From: DASUPK01 sp963821705
Lineage (GTDB): Bacteria > Actinomycetota > Thermoleophilia > Solirubrobacterales > 70-9
DNA length: 64,000 bases
NCBI GenBank assembly: GCA_963821705.1
Contig: CAWGEV010000005.1
Location: 62,001 to 126,000 of the forward strand
Reading direction: 5' to 3'
This document shows, in pieces, positions 1-8,360 of this stretch (its first letter is position 1; the number at the start of each line of letters is the position of its first letter). The position numbers and the translations under genes are program-made. The notes beneath the pieces were generated by a model. That model was given only the letters and a program-made list of their open reading frames with translations, searched no databases and was not told the origin of the DNA.

Positions 1-1219
<1,219 letters not shown>

Positions 1220-1223
<4 letters not shown>

Positions 1224-2122
1224 GCCCTCTGATGCCGAAGGGCAAGAGGCCGTGGACGACGGACCCGGGACACATCCACGACTCGCCCGAGCCGCCGCCG
1301 ATGCCCGACGAGCAGGAGTTGGTCGGGGTCGACATCCCGCCCGGGGAGATCGAGGTGATCCAGGCGACGGCGGAGGAGCGCGAGCCCCACGGCGAGCCCG
1401 CCCCCGTCCCGGAGCCGGCGGAGGTCGAGGTGCCGCGCGCCCTGGCTCAGCAGATCCGGCGGGCGATGAAGCGGTACCCGCGCAAGCGCTCGGCCGCGAT
1501 CCCGGCGCTCTGGGCGGTCCAGCGGCGCTACGGCTGGTGCAGCCCCGAGGGCATCAACCAGGCCGCCGCGGTGATGGGCGTGACGCCCGGCTACCTCGAG
1601 TCAGTCGCCAGCTTCTACGACCTCTTCCGCCTCGAGCCGCAGGGCGAGCACCAGGTCCTGGTCTGCACCAACATCAGCTGCTGGCTGCGGGGGGCGGACA
1701 ACCTGCTCGAGGCGTTCAAGGAGGCTGCTCACAGGGTTGCCAAGCCAAAGGCGCCCTCGCCCGGCACGCCCGGAAGCGAAGCTGAGGACGTGCCGGTTGA
1801 TGTCTTCGTCCGCGGCTTCGAGTGCCTGGGTGCCTGCGACATCGCGCCGATGGCCTCGATCGACGAGCGCTACTACGGCCCGCTGACCGAGGAGGACGCG
1901 GAGACGGCGGTCGAGCAGCTCCGCAGGAACCGCAGGGAGATCCTGCCCGAGAAGCGCCTCGCCGACCGGCCGGCAGCCGGCGGCCCGCGCGGCTCCGGCG
2001 ACAAGCGCATCGCCCGCCATACGGTCAACAAGGGGACGAGGCCCAGCACAAAGCGCGGCTCCTCAGCTTCGCGTCCGGGGCCGCGCACGGGGAAGGCGCC
2101 CACCAAGAAGGGGAAGAAGTGA
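1220..2122 (+). CDS. nuoE: NADH-quinone oxidoreductase subunit E (24-kDa, 2Fe-2S) with in-frame repeat insertion
   Basis: Thioredoxin-like 2Fe-2S subunit of the NADH-input module, 300 aa, much longer than the usual 160-250. GTG 1220 overlaps the nuoD stop; ATG 1232 is an alternative start. The core begins near residue 75 (ALAQQIRRAMKRYP). Cluster ligands are C-x4-C in VCTNISC and C-x3-C in ECLGAC. Between the two cysteine pairs lies a stretch (bases 1732-1798) encoding a Pro/Glu-rich loop, PGTPGSEAEDVPV, that recurs at the end of NuoF; it is an inserted palindromic repeat. The N-terminal 70 residues are acidic and Pro-rich. The last 65 are basic (ends APTKKGKK) and contain another copy of the repeat core in opposite orientation. 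The stop overlaps nuoF (TGATG). Confidence 0.95.
1732..1798 (+). repeat. Family B palindromic repeat, long form, inside nuoE
   Basis: 67 bp, 56/67 identical to 3393-3459 with no gaps. The 3' half is a hairpin with perfect 8-bp outer stem CCGGCACG (1761-1768) / CGTGCCGG (1789-1796) around the shared core (CGGAAGCGAAGCTGAGG). It is read in frame and adds about 22 residues to NuoE between its two Fe-S cysteine pairs. Confidence 0.9.
2053..2086 (-). repeat. Family B palindromic repeat, short form, in the nuoE 3' tail
   Basis: Perfect 7-bp stem GCGCGGC (2053-2059) / GCCGCGC (2080-2086) around the family core CCTCAGCTTCGC-GTCCGGG. Opposite orientation to the copy at 1732. It encodes part of the basic NuoE C-terminal tail (RGSSASRPGPR). 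Confidence 0.85.
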
Positions 2123-3462
2123 TGCCGCCCCTCAAGGCCCACGAGACGCGACTGCTGTTCCGGAACATCGACGAGCCCGGGCTGTCGTCGATCAAGACCT
2201 ACCGCAAGTTCGGCGGCTATCAGGCGATCCGCAAGGCCTACAAGGAGATGACGCCGGAGGAGGTCCTGAACGAGCTCGAGGCGTCCGGCCTGCGCGGCCG
2301 CGGCGGCGCCGGCTTCTCGATGGGGAAGAAGGCCTCGTTCCTGCCGCGCGGTGACACGGACAAGTACCTCTGCTGCAACGCGGACGAGTCGGAGCCCGGC
2401 GCATTCAAGGATCGCGAGCTGATGCAGAAGAACCCGCACCAGCTGATCGAGGGGATCATCATCGCGGCGCGCGCCGCCGGCGCCAACCGCTGCTTCATCT
2501 ACGTCCGCGGCGAGTACGACCTACAGGGCGACATCCTCGACCAGGCGGTCGAGGAGGCCTACGAGGCCGGCTTCCTCGGCGAGAACGTGCTCGGCACCGG
2601 CGAGCAGGTCGAGCTGGTCGTCCACCGCGGGGCCGGCGCCTACATCTGCGGCGAGGAGACCGCGCTCCTCGACTCGCTCGAGGGCAAGCGCGGCAACCCG
2701 CGCCTCAAGCCCCCCTTCCCCGCCGTCCAGGGCCTCTACGACGGCCCGACGCTGATCAACAACGTCGAGACGCTCTCGAACACGCCGCACATCATCGCCT
2801 CGGGAGCCAAGTGGTTCACCAGCTTCGGCACCGAGCAGTCGCCCGGCACCAAGGTCGTCTCGGTCTCCGGCGACGTGCAGCGTCCCGGCAACTACGAGGT
2901 CGAGCTCGGAATCGAGACCAAGCGGATCATCAACGGCCTCGCCGGCGGCCCCCTCGAGGGACGCAAGATCAAGGGCTTCTTCCCCGGCGGCTCCTCCTCG
3001 CCGGTCCTGCTCCCCGAGGAGGGCCTCGACCTCCCCTACAGCTTCGAGGCGATGGCCGACGCCGGGTCGATGCTCGGCTCCGGCTCGATCATCGTCTTCG
3101 ACGACACCACCAGCGTCGTCGAGCTCGCCCTGCGGACCGCGCGCTTCTACCACCACGAGTCCTGCGGCAAGTGCACACCCTGCCGCGAGGGGACCAACTG
3201 GACCGTGAAGATGCTGGAGCGGATGATCCGCGGCCAGGCGACCCCCATCGACCTGGAGACCGTGGCCTCGGTCCAGGACAACATCATGGGGAACTGCCTC
3301 TGCGTCCTCGGCGACTCGATGGCGATGCCGGTGGGCGCGATGGTCAAGAAGTACCGCGACGAGTTCCTCGATGCGATCAATCGGGGCCCGCTCAGGGTTG
3401 CCACGCCGACCGCGCCCTTACCCGGCACCCCCGGACGCGAAGCCGAGGAGGTGCCAGTTTAG
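2122..3462 (+). CDS. nuoF: NADH-quinone oxidoreductase subunit F (51-kDa, FMN, 4Fe-4S)
   Basis: Binds NADH and FMN and carries cluster N3; 446 aa. Visible motifs are the glycine-rich NADH loop GLRGRGGAGFSMGKK (about residues 59-73), the FMN-site segment ESEPGAFKDRE, the acidic AYICGEETALL, and the 4Fe-4S ligands SCGKCTPC plus a distal Cys in NCLCVLGD. ATG 2122 overlaps the nuoE stop. The conserved protein should end soon after KKYRDEFLDAI. The last 20-odd residues, ending PGTPGREAEEVPV, are encoded by a 67-bp repeat (3393-3459) that is 56/67 identical to the one inside nuoE and read in the same frame. The repeat also carries GAGGAGG, placed as the ribosome binding site of nuoG. Confidence 0.97.
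   Translation: MPPLKAHETRLLFRNIDEPGLSSIKTYRKFGGYQAIRKAYKEMTPEEVLNELEASGLRGRGGAGFSMGKKASFLPRGDTDKYLCCNADESEPGAFKDRELMQKNPHQLIEGIIIAARAAGANRCFIYVRGEYDLQGDILDQAVEEAYEAGFLGENVLGTGEQVELVVHRGAGAYICGEETALLDSLEGKRGNPRLKPPFPAVQGLYDGPTLINNVETLSNTPHIIASGAKWFTSFGTEQSPGTKVVSVSGDVQRPGNYEVELGIETKRIINGLAGGPLEGRKIKGFFPGGSSSPVLLPEEGLDLPYSFEAMADAGSMLGSGSIIVFDDTTSVVELALRTARFYHHESCGKCTPCREGTNWTVKMLERMIRGQATPIDLETVASVQDNIMGNCLCVLGDSMAMPVGAMVKKYRDEFLDAINRGPLRVATPTAPLPGTPGREAEEVPV
3393..3459 (+). repeat. Family B palindromic repeat, long form, at the nuoF 3' end
   Basis: 67-bp partner of 1732-1798. Stem GGCACC (3424-3429) / GGTGCC (3450-3455). It encodes the NuoF C-terminal residues and ends one codon before the stop; its GAGGAGG (3446-3452) is positioned as the nuoG ribosome binding site, 10 bases before GTG 3463. 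Confidence 0.9.
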
Positions 3463-5898
3463 GTGACCCGCCAGATCCGCAACGCGGTGATGCTCGTCGT
3501 CGACGGCCGCGAGGTGACGGCGCCCGAGGGGACGATGCTCCACGACGCCGCGAAGATGGGCGACATCGAGATCCCCGTCTTCTGCTACGAGCCGAAGCTC
3601 GGGGATCCGGTCGGCGCCTGCCGGATGTGCCTGGTCGAGATCGAGGGGATGCCGAAGCTCCAGACCTCGTGCTCGACGCCGATCCGCGACGGCATGGTCG
3701 TCTACACCCAGACCGACCGGGTCAAGGAGGCGCAGAACGCCGTCGTCGAGTTCCTGCTCGTCAACCACCCGCTCGACTGCCCGGTCTGCGACAAGGGCGG
3801 CGAGTGCCCGCTCCAGGACATCTCGATGGGCTGGGGCCCCGGCAAGAGCCGCTTCACGGACCCGAAGCGGCACTTCGAGAAGCCGCTCGAGCTGTCCCCC
3901 CTGGTGGCGATCGACCGCGAGCGCTGCATCCTCTGCTACCGCTGCGTCCGCTTCAGCCAGGAGATCGCGGAGGACGAACAGCTCCAGCTGCTCGAGCGCG
4001 GCGACAAGACCTTCGTCGGGACCTTCGACGAGCGCCCGTACATCGCGCCGTTCCACGGCAACATCACCGAGCTCTGCCCGGTCGGAGCGCTGACCAACTA
4101 CACCTACCGCTTCCGCGCCCGCCCCTGGGACATCGAGGACGCGGGCTCGATCTGCACGCTCTGTCCATCTCAATGCAACGTTGTGTTCACGGTCCGCGAT
4201 GAGCACGTCCTCCGCGTCCTGGCCCGCGACAACGCCCAGGTCGACGACGGCTGGCTCTGCGACAAGGGCCGCTACGGCTTCCAGATGTTCAACTCGGAGG
4301 ATCGAATCACGCAGCCGATGATCCGCGCCGGCGACGGCAGCCTCAGCCCGATCAGCTGGGACGACGCCGTCAGGCGGGTCGCGAACGGGCTCCGCACCGC
4401 CGGCGAGAAGAGCGCCGCGCTGGTCGGCGGTGGGACCTCGAACGAGGAGGGCTGGCTGGTCCAGAAGATCCTGCGGGGCGTCGGATCATCCAACGTCGAC
4501 AGCTCCTCGAGCCCCGTCCTCCGGATGAATCTGGCCAAGCTTTCGCGACCCGAGATGGGCCTGCGGATGGCGGACATCGACCACTCCGACGCGATCCTCG
4601 TGATCGGCACCGACCCGCTCCACGAGATGCCGATCCTGGACCTGCGGATCCGCAAGGCGGTGCGGCGCACCGGCGCCAAGCTGATGGTGGCGTCGGAGCG
4701 GCCGACCGCCCTCGATGGCGGGGCGACCGAGACGGTCCGCTACGCGCCCGGGGACGCCGCCTCGTTCGCCGCCGCCCTGGCCGGGGCCCTCGGCGCCGAG
4801 GGCTACGAGGCCAAGGGCCCGTTCAAGAAGGAGGCCGCCGCGGTCGCCGAGGTCCTCCGCGACGCGCCCGATCAGGCGATCATCTGGGGCGAGCGGCTCT
4901 GGCGAGATCCGGCTGCCGTCAGCGCCCTGCATGCGTGCGCCCGCGCCCTCGAGATGCACCAACGCATCGGCCCGGGCCTGCTGGAGGTCCCGGAGGAGGC
5001 GAACGCCCGGGGCCTGCGGGAGGTCGGCTGCCTGCCGGACGCCAAGCCGGGCCTCGAGCCGACCGAGCCCGGCCGCGGCAGCGCCGACATCAGGGCAGGC
5101 CTTGCCGCGCACGACCTCGGGACGATGCTGCTCGTCAACTCCGATCCGGTTCGCACCCACCCGGACTCCGACGGCTGGCGGCAGGCGCTGGCGGGGTCGT
5201 TCGTGGTCTCGATCGCCAGCCACGAGGACGAGTCCACCAAGCTCGCCAACGTCGTCATCCCGGCGGAGACCTTCGCCGAGAAGGAGGGGACGGCCACCCA
5301 TCCGGACGGCCGCCTCCAGCGCATCCGCTGCAACGTCCCGCTGCCTGAGGGCATGATCCCCGGCTGGCGCTTCCTCGCCGCGGTCGCAGCGGAGCTGGGT
5401 GTCAACGTTGACGCCGAGTCCCCCGAGGACGTCTTTGCTGCGCTTTCGGACGAAGTTCCCTTCTACGACTCGATCACCTATGAGGAGATCGGCGGCCGCG
5501 GGCTGCGCTGGGGCGACCGTGACCCGGGTGCGTCCTGGACCCCGCCGGAGGGACCGGACGCCGTGTCCACCGCCGGCGGGCGGGCCGATGGTGATGGCCT
5601 CGTTCTCGGCACCTACCGCGACCTGTGGGCCACCGACGTCACCAACCGGAACCCGGCGCTGCGCTTCCTGATGCCGAAGCAGAAGCTCGAGCTGCACGCG
5701 GAGGACGCCGAGCAGTTGAAGCTGGAGAACGGCGACCCGGTCACCGTCGCTGTCAACGGCCACAGCGTCGAGGCGACCGTCGCGATCCGCGAGCGGATGA
5801 GGCAGGGCGCCGCCTTCCTGATCGAGGGCACTGACGACGGCAATGCCAACGTGCTCACGAACGGCGTCCCGCAGCGCATCCGGGTGAGCAAGCGATGA
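3463..5898 (+). CDS. nuoG: NADH-quinone oxidoreductase subunit G (75-kDa, iron-sulfur)
   Basis: Largest peripheral-arm subunit, passing electrons along several Fe-S clusters; 811 aa. Starts with GTG directly after the nuoF TAG, using GAGGAGG at 3446-3452 inside the repeat. N-terminal ferredoxin domain has 2Fe-2S ligands (CYEPKLGDPVGACRMC, then SC). Next come the His-Cys cluster region (HPLDCPVCDKGGECPLQD) and two 4Fe-4S motifs (CILCYRC, LCPVGAL). The remainder is a molybdopterin-oxidoreductase-like fold with an extra four-Cys segment CTLCPSQC, normally lacking the cofactor in NuoG. The C-terminus (from about residue 700) is a molybdopterin-dinucleotide-binding-like beta barrel. Stop overlaps nuoH. 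Confidence 0.97.
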   Translation: MTRQIRNAVMLVVDGREVTAPEGTMLHDAAKMGDIEIPVFCYEPKLGDPVGACRMCLVEIEGMPKLQTSCSTPIRDGMVVYTQTDRVKEAQNAVVEFLLVNHPLDCPVCDKGGECPLQDISMGWGPGKSRFTDPKRHFEKPLELSPLVAIDRERCILCYRCVRFSQEIAEDEQLQLLERGDKTFVGTFDERPYIAPFHGNITELCPVGALTNYTYRFRARPWDIEDAGSICTLCPSQCNVVFTVRDEHVLRVLARDNAQVDDGWLCDKGRYGFQMFNSEDRITQPMIRAGDGSLSPISWDDAVRRVANGLRTAGEKSAALVGGGTSNEEGWLVQKILRGVGSSNVDSSSSPVLRMNLAKLSRPEMGLRMADIDHSDAILVIGTDPLHEMPILDLRIRKAVRRTGAKLMVASERPTALDGGATETVRYAPGDAASFAAALAGALGAEGYEAKGPFKKEAAAVAEVLRDAPDQAIIWGERLWRDPAAVSALHACARALEMHQRIGPGLLEVPEEANARGLREVGCLPDAKPGLEPTEPGRGSADIRAGLAAHDLGTMLLVNSDPVRTHPDSDGWRQALAGSFVVSIASHEDESTKLANVVIPAETFAEKEGTATHPDGRLQRIRCNVPLPEGMIPGWRFLAAVAAELGVNVDAESPEDVFAALSDEVPFYDSITYEEIGGRGLRWGDRDPGASWTPPEGPDAVSTAGGRADGDGLVLGTYRDLWATDVTNRNPALRFLMPKQKLELHAEDAEQLKLENGDPVTVAVNGHSVEATVAIRERMRQGAAFLIEGTDDGNANVLTNGVPQRIRVSKR

Positions 5899-6908
5899 GT
5901 TGGCTGCTTCACCCGCCGATCGCCGACGTGAACTACACCGAGGCCGTCTGGGTGATGGTCGTCAAGTCGCTGATCATCTTCCTCGGCGTCTTCATGATCG
6001 TGCCGATCCTGACGGTGGCAGAGCGAAAGCTGATCGGCCGCTTCCAGAACCGCTACGGGCCGAACCGCGTCGGTCCCGTCGGCCTGGTCCAGCCCCTGGC
6101 CGACATCGTCAAGCTCGCCGGCAAGGAGATGTTCCGGCCGCAGGCCGCGGTCCCGTTCCTGTTCGCCATCGCTCCGGCGATCGTGATCTTCTCCGGCATC
6201 GTCACCCTGGCGATCCTCCCCTTCGGCAACGTCCAGGACGGGATCGGCCTCTACGGCATCGACGTCTCGATCGGCGTGCTCTACTTCTTCGCCTTCGGCT
6301 CGCTCTCGTTCTACGGCCTGCTGCTCGCCGGCTGGTCCTCGGGCTCGAAGTACAGCTTCCTCGGAGCGATGCGCTCGGCCGCCCAGCTGATCTCCTACGA
6401 GGTGGCGATGGGGCTGTCGCTGCTCGGCGTGATCCTGATGACGGGCTCGCTCTCGCTGACCAGCGTCGTCGAGGCCCAGGGCGACATCTGGAACATCGTT
6501 CCCCAGATCGTCGGCTTCCTGATCTTCATGATCGCGGGCTTCGCCGAGACCAATCGGGCGCCGTTCGACCTGCCCGAGGCGGACGCCGAGCTGGTCCAGG
6601 GCTACATGACCGAGTACGGCGGGATGCGCTTCGGCTCGTACCTGCTGGCGGAGTATCTGGAGATGTTCGTCGTCTCGGGCATCGCCGTGACCTTCTTCCT
6701 CGGCGGCTGGATGGGCCCCGGCCCCGGCTGGCTCGACCCGGTCTGGATGGTGCTCAAGACGCTCACCCTCGTCTGCTTCTTCATCTGGATCCGCGCCACG
6801 CTGCCCCGCCTCCGCTACGACCAGCTCATGTCGCTCGGCTGGAAGGTGATGCTGCCCCTGGCGACCCTCAACGTCCTCGTCACCGCGGTGATCGTGACGG
6901 TGAGCTGA
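5895..6908 (+). CDS. nuoH: NADH-quinone oxidoreductase subunit H
   Basis: Membrane subunit at the junction of the peripheral and membrane arms; with NuoD and NuoB it completes the quinone chamber. 337 aa with about eight hydrophobic segments. Conserved loops are visible: AERKLIGRFQNRYGPNRVGP near residue 42, and AETNRAPFDLPEADAELVQGY around residue 215 with its cluster of acidic residues. ATG 5895 overlaps the nuoG TGA (ATGA), and its own TGA overlaps nuoI (TGATG). Length is normal for the family and nothing is missing. Confidence 0.98.
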   Translation: MSWLLHPPIADVNYTEAVWVMVVKSLIIFLGVFMIVPILTVAERKLIGRFQNRYGPNRVGPVGLVQPLADIVKLAGKEMFRPQAAVPFLFAIAPAIVIFSGIVTLAILPFGNVQDGIGLYGIDVSIGVLYFFAFGSLSFYGLLLAGWSSGSKYSFLGAMRSAAQLISYEVAMGLSLLGVILMTGSLSLTSVVEAQGDIWNIVPQIVGFLIFMIAGFAETNRAPFDLPEADAELVQGYMTEYGGMRFGSYLLAEYLEMFVVSGIAVTFFLGGWMGPGPGWLDPVWMVLKTLTLVCFFIWIRATLPRLRYDQLMSLGWKVMLPLATLNVLVTAVIVTVS

Positions 6909-7486
6909 TGGAGGCGAAGCTCAACAAGGACAAGACGGACTGGACCGCCTTCCCGTACCTGCAGGGCGCCGAGGACGTGATCTCGGTCCAGCGCGGGCCG
7001 AAGCCCGGCGGTGTCGGCGGCGCCTACCGGGCCCTCGGCGAGACCATGCGCGGCCTGCGCACGACCTTCGGCCGGGTCCTCGAGGGGACCGTGACGATCC
7101 AGTACCCGGAGGAGAAGACGCCGGTCTACCCACGGTTCCGCGGCCGGCACAAGCTCCACCGCTTCGAGGACACCGGCCTCGAGAAGTGCGTCGGGTGCTC
7201 GCTCTGCGCCGCCGCCTGCCCCGCGGACTGCATCCGGGTCGTGGCTCACGAGAACGACCCGAACCACCGGATCTCGGCCGGCGAGCGGTACGCCGAGGTC
7301 TACGAGATCAACCTCTCCCGCTGCATCTTCTGCGGCTACTGCGAGGTGGCCTGTCCCTTCGATGCGATCACGATGGGCCACGACTACGAGATGTCCGACT
7401 ACAACCGCTCGGACCTGATCTTCACCAAGGAGATGCTCCTCGCCGAGCCGATCGACCGGACGCCCCTGCGGAGGGAGGGCGAGTGA
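6908..7486 (+). CDS. nuoI: NADH-quinone oxidoreductase subunit I (2x 4Fe-4S ferredoxin-like)
   Basis: Peripheral subunit (TYKY family) carrying clusters N6a and N6b, 192 aa. Two ferredoxin motifs are present: CVGCSLCAAACP near residue 96 and CIFCGYCEVACP near residue 139. The segment VTIQYPEEKTPVYPRFRGRH is the typical NuoI lead-in. The first 35 residues are a hydrophilic extension (MEAKLNKDKTDWTAF...). ATG 6908 overlaps the nuoH stop. The gene ends at a TGA inside a palindromic repeat (7487-7518 follows immediately), which then provides the nuoJ ribosome binding site. Confidence 0.97.
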   Translation: MEAKLNKDKTDWTAFPYLQGAEDVISVQRGPKPGGVGGAYRALGETMRGLRTTFGRVLEGTVTIQYPEEKTPVYPRFRGRHKLHRFEDTGLEKCVGCSLCAAACPADCIRVVAHENDPNHRISAGERYAEVYEINLSRCIFCGYCEVACPFDAITMGHDYEMSDYNRSDLIFTKEMLLAEPIDRTPLRREGE

Positions 7487-7518
7487 GCGGCCCCCGGACG
7501 CGCAGCGGAGGAGGCCGC
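7487..7518 (+). repeat. Family B palindromic repeat between nuoI and nuoJ
   Basis: Stem GCGGCC (7487-7492) / GGCCGC (7513-7518) around CCCGGACGCG-AGCGGAGGAGG. It fills the whole nuoI-nuoJ gap, and its GGAGGAGG is the nuoJ Shine-Dalgarno. Confidence 0.85.
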
Positions 7519-7520
7519 GT

Positions 7521-8054
7521 ATGACGAGCGTCTGCTTCTTCCTCGGGGCATTGGGCTGCCTCGGCGGCGCGATCGCGGTCATCGCTCTCCGCAACCCCTT
7601 CTACAGCGTCCTCGCCCTGATCGTCCACCTGATCTCCCTGGCCGGGCTCTTCCTGCTGCTCGAGGGCCAGTTCCTGGCGGCCGCGCAGATCGTGGTCTAC
7701 GCCGGCGCGGTGATGGTCCTCTACGTCTTCGTCGCGGCCTACGTCGGCAACGTCGACGAGCCACTCTGGGAGCCGATCCCCGGTCAGCGCTTCATCGCGC
7801 CCATGCTCGGGATCGCCCTCTTCGTCGAGCTCGCGATCGCGATCACCGGCTCGGGCCTCGAGGCGCTCAACACCCAGGGTCCGACCGTCGATGCCGGCTT
7901 CGGCACCCCCTCGGCGATCGGCAGGCTGCTCCTGGAGCGCTTCCTGATCGCCTTCGAGGCAGCGTCTCTTCTCCTGCTGATCGCTGCCGTAGGTGCAGTG
8001 GTTCTCGCGGGACGGCACAGGCAGCAGGCCGTTCCGGAGGAGGAGGCCGCCTGA
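7521..8054 (+). CDS. nuoJ: NADH-quinone oxidoreductase subunit J
   Basis: Membrane subunit J, 177 aa with five hydrophobic segments. The conserved region YAGAVMVLYVFV (about residue 60) is the ND6/NuoJ helix containing the functionally important pi-bulge. ATG 7521 is chosen because GGAGGAGG sits at 7507-7514, six bases upstream; that Shine-Dalgarno lies within a palindromic family B repeat. The C-terminal residues (QQAVPEEEAA) are encoded by another GGAGGAGGAGG run that serves nuoK. Stop overlaps nuoK (TGATG). Confidence 0.96.
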   Translation: MTSVCFFLGALGCLGGAIAVIALRNPFYSVLALIVHLISLAGLFLLLEGQFLAAAQIVVYAGAVMVLYVFVAAYVGNVDEPLWEPIPGQRFIAPMLGIALFVELAIAITGSGLEALNTQGPTVDAGFGTPSAIGRLLLERFLIAFEAASLLLLIAAVGAVVLAGRHRQQAVPEEEAA

Positions 8055-8353
8055 TGGACATCACCTGGTACCTCGTCCTCTCCGCGCTCCTCTTCGCGGT
8101 CGGCGTGTCCGGCGTGCTGCTGCGGCGCAGCCCCCTGGTGATCCTGCTCTGCCTCGAGCTGATGCTGAACGCGGGGAACCTGGCGCTGCTCGCCTTCTCC
8201 CGCTCGCTGGGCAACCAGGACGGGCAGGTCTTCGCCCTGATCGTGATGGTGATCGCCGCCTGCGAGGTCGTGGTGGGCCTCGGCATCATCGTCGCCGCAT
8301 ACCGGCGTCGCATCCCCCTGAACGTCGACGACCTGCGCAGCCTCAGGGGCTGA
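8054..8353 (+). CDS. nuoK: NADH-quinone oxidoreductase subunit K
   Basis: Small proton-pumping membrane subunit, 99 aa with three transmembrane helices, exactly the family length. The conserved ELMLNAGNLALLAF and the helix with EVVVGLGI carry the membrane glutamates (E of LELML and E of ACEVVVG) that belong to the proton pathway in characterised enzymes. Start ATG 8054 overlaps nuoJ; GGAGGAGGAGG at 8037-8047 is the ribosome binding site. Seven bases separate it from nuoL. Confidence 0.97.
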   Translation: MDITWYLVLSALLFAVGVSGVLLRRSPLVILLCLELMLNAGNLALLAFSRSLGNQDGQVFALIVMVIAACEVVVGLGIIVAAYRRRIPLNVDDLRSLRG

Positions 8354-8360
8354 CCCGGCG

